A stretch of 64,000 nt of DNA from Sthenelais limicola (taxonomy: Eukaryota; Annelida; Polychaeta; Phyllodocida; Sigalionidae): positions 45,631,744-45,695,743 of the forward strand of contig OW804096.1 in NCBI GenBank assembly GCA_942159475.1. Direction: 5' to 3'. The stretch's first letter is position 1; each line of letters begins with the position of its first letter. Shown piece by piece: positions 61,801 through 64,000 of the stretch. The position numbers and the translations under genes are program-made. Under the pieces are notes generated by a model. The model ran no database searches. It saw nothing but the letters and a program-made list of their open reading frames with translations, and had not been told where the DNA came from.

Positions 61801-64000
61801 TACCAGGTACATGATAATAATTCTCAGCATGTGTGCCTTCTTTAGTTCTATATAATAGTTTTGCGGTATATCATAAAAAGATAATTATAAGAAGTATAAT
61901 TGTCTCAATGAATACAACCAACCAGGGGGTCATTTTGGGTGGGTTTTTTTTTATTAAAGTAGATTCATGTCTATATTCATTTTAAAAACACTAATACACT
62001 AAATGCCCATTGCTTTGAAAAGATCACAATTCATTGTTCTTTTGTCTGTTTCATGTATTGTCATGTTCAAAGGCCTTTTTATTATAGTATTTTTTTAAAA
62101 AAACAATTTCACATTTTTATATGAGTACAGTATATCCTATTAACGAATTTCCCCATTCCATTGAACTTTTGTATATGAATGATACATACATATAGTTGGA
62201 TAAATGTATATGTGTGTTCTAGATAGCCATCGATGCAACGTATTTTTATTCCCACTTTACTTGCCTTTATAAAATGATTTTAATTAAAGGAGAAATAGTA
62301 TCTAAACTGATATTGTATACATGAAACAGTCCAGAATCCTGTATTCGATCGGCCTTATCGCAATGTGATGTGTTATATTATACTTCGCGTGGAAACAAAT
62401 GTGCGATACACATACATTGCCAAAGCTTTAAATGTATTTTATAATACTATTGCATTTCTACTGGCTGCACTTTTTCTTTGTGAACGTTCCCAAGCACTTT
62501 TCCGATAAGGTTAAGTTTCACCCATCCCTGATGCCTTTTTATCGATCGGGAAACTTGGTTACTATATAATAAGAACATCGCTGCCAATAAAACATTGTGA
62601 TTACAAATCAGAGCCGTTTGGAAAGGGAGTAGGAGGAGGCGGTAAATCCCATCGGCGCCATATTATCAGTGGCTAAGAGATATTAGTTACAGTATACCGA
62701 TTCCCATTACTCGGACAATAAAAATGGGGTGAGCAAGACCACACTTCAGCATTATCCAGCGACTGCCAGTCTGTATTAGTTTAATAGACATGTTCCATCT
62801 CTCCCACCTCTCCTAACCGCTCGCCCCACCCTTGGTAACAACAGCTAACCGAATTGCAAGAAGTGCCAAACGACATTTCGCAGGCCTCCGCGCGCTAAAC
62901 TTGTCCATTCTGTTTTGTCGTCTGCTCAAGAAATTGAATTTCGTGAGGAACGCCGTATGTGATAAAGCTGCGCTGCCGTGGGTTGGTTGGTCTGTGGGTG
63001 GGTAGGCGGATGGGCGGTCCACTAGCTGGCCACAACTCTATACTCGTTGTTATAAGCAAGTTAGTTTATATATACAGCAGCATTTCATACATAATGTCCA
63101 TCAATTTTGGTTTTAAAATGTAGGAATATTTACCCCCCTTGTTGAATGGCTGAATCAACACGAGGATAAAAAGCATTATTATTTTAATTCTAAGAAAGGG
63201 AATCCACTTTTGGGGCAAGTACACTCAGTCTTACCCCCAATATAAAACAATTTCCTATTCGATACCTTCCCTTCATCAATTGTAAAGGTGTAAAGTTTGT
63301 TCTTTTAATAATTTTGACTTTCTTATAGGATGGCATTCTTCATCATAAGATTATTATTTATTTAAAAAACTGCGTTCTTAGATAACTCGACCAAACTACT
63401 TTTCCCTGCTTCATTGGTTATTCAATTCAGAGGACAGAAATTATTGTTATGGTGCTTCTATTATGTTTTAAATGAATTTCAATTAGATACAGCAGAAACA
63501 AATCATGAAATGTGGGTGATAATAAGTGAAACCATCACATCATGTCAACATGGGAAAGTACTTCAATAAAAAAAAAACTGGCATACATGCCAAACAAGGT
63601 GATCGGATTGAATGTTGTTTCTTCACCGACCGCATTGAAAAACATTTATAGGGTATCATAATGACTTTCAAGAAGGGGCGAATAACAAGAAATTGTTAAT
63701 TCCTCATCCACAAGTAGCTGACAATGCATTCTTAATAACATTTCAAGCTATAAATAAGTGAATCTTACTCCAAGGGTGAGAAAACACCATTCAAAACCAC
63801 GTTAGAGACCAAGAGTTCATGCTAAAAGTCGATCATGTGTGCAGCGCCTGGATTAATTTGGCGAGTTCACATCCAGTTGGTGATAAGCAAAGGTTAAAAC
63901 TCTTGTTCTGTGAATCAGATATGTCCAAATGGATAAATTGTGTCTGAGAAGCAATTAATCTCAAACAGAGTAATTCGGCATTTGGTCTGACCGCCAGAGA
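58817..64000. other. Gene-free region with probable regulatory islands
   Basis: No gene is supported. Compositionally balanced stretches at about 59.29-59.96 and 62.50-63.02 kb have multiple short open frames on both strands but no consistent coding frame. A G-run lies at 60985-61001. A TTTATTGACAGCATTTTACC word near 61.79 kb resembles LINE 3' ends but is isolated. Confidence 0.4.

Noticed and set aside
1..64000. CRISPR arrays, operons, tRNA or rRNA genes
   Set aside because: The window is animal nuclear DNA. I saw no regular spaced repeats of CRISPR type and no convincing tRNA or rRNA sequence by eye; a tRNAscan-SE/Infernal run would be decisive.

Overview
This is a nuclear window from an animal genome. 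It holds three intron-bearing genes and no bacterial or organellar signature. All three have clear animal identities: a TRIM-NHL protein, the kinase CDK9, and STEEP1 (formerly CXorf56). The many poly-C/CA tracts, foldback elements and a TRIM-NHL gene of this type suggest an invertebrate, perhaps a deuterostome such as an echinoderm or hemichordate. That placement is inference; the sequence alone does not settle it.

Layout. 1-6.9 kb is intergenic and carries one diverged dispersed repeat (about 3.0-3.56 kb). 6.9-9.6 kb holds a minus-strand RING / B-box / B-box / coiled-coil / NHL gene in two coding exons, with a possible untranslated first exon near 12 kb. 15.2-18.7 kb holds minus-strand CDK9 in four coding exons (373 aa, reconstructed). 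19.05-24.98 kb holds plus-strand STEEP1 in seven coding exons (217 aa, reconstructed). CDK9 and STEEP1 are head to head with only 367 bp between start codons, so they probably share a bidirectional promoter. STEEP1 introns 1 and 2 are loaded with foldback and TA-flanked inverted-repeat elements.

25-64 kb has no gene I can support. It alternates AT-rich filler and repeats with compositionally balanced islands (for example 30.1-30.7, 36.65-37.06, 37.38-37.93, 59.3-59.96 and 62.5-63.0 kb). These contain homeodomain-like TAATTA cores but no coherent reading frame. They look like a regulatory landscape of a developmental gene outside the window. Candidate CTCF-type motifs lie near its left edge: two forward (23.7 and 26.3 kb) and three reverse (30.1, 31.5 and 35.9 kb).

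The most unusual object is a 2.5-kb element at 39469-41952. It has inverted terminal repeats of about 30 bp and a G-rich minisatellite arranged in a roughly 210-bp higher-order repeat. It sits next to LTR-like sequence and between two exact 20-bp direct repeats. Other notable items are a four-copy family of small inverted-repeat elements with a CAGTCTAGGCTC terminus, an exact 40-bp duplication 3.4 kb apart, a degenerate T-rich satellite at 54 kb and a polypyrimidine tract near 43.8 kb.
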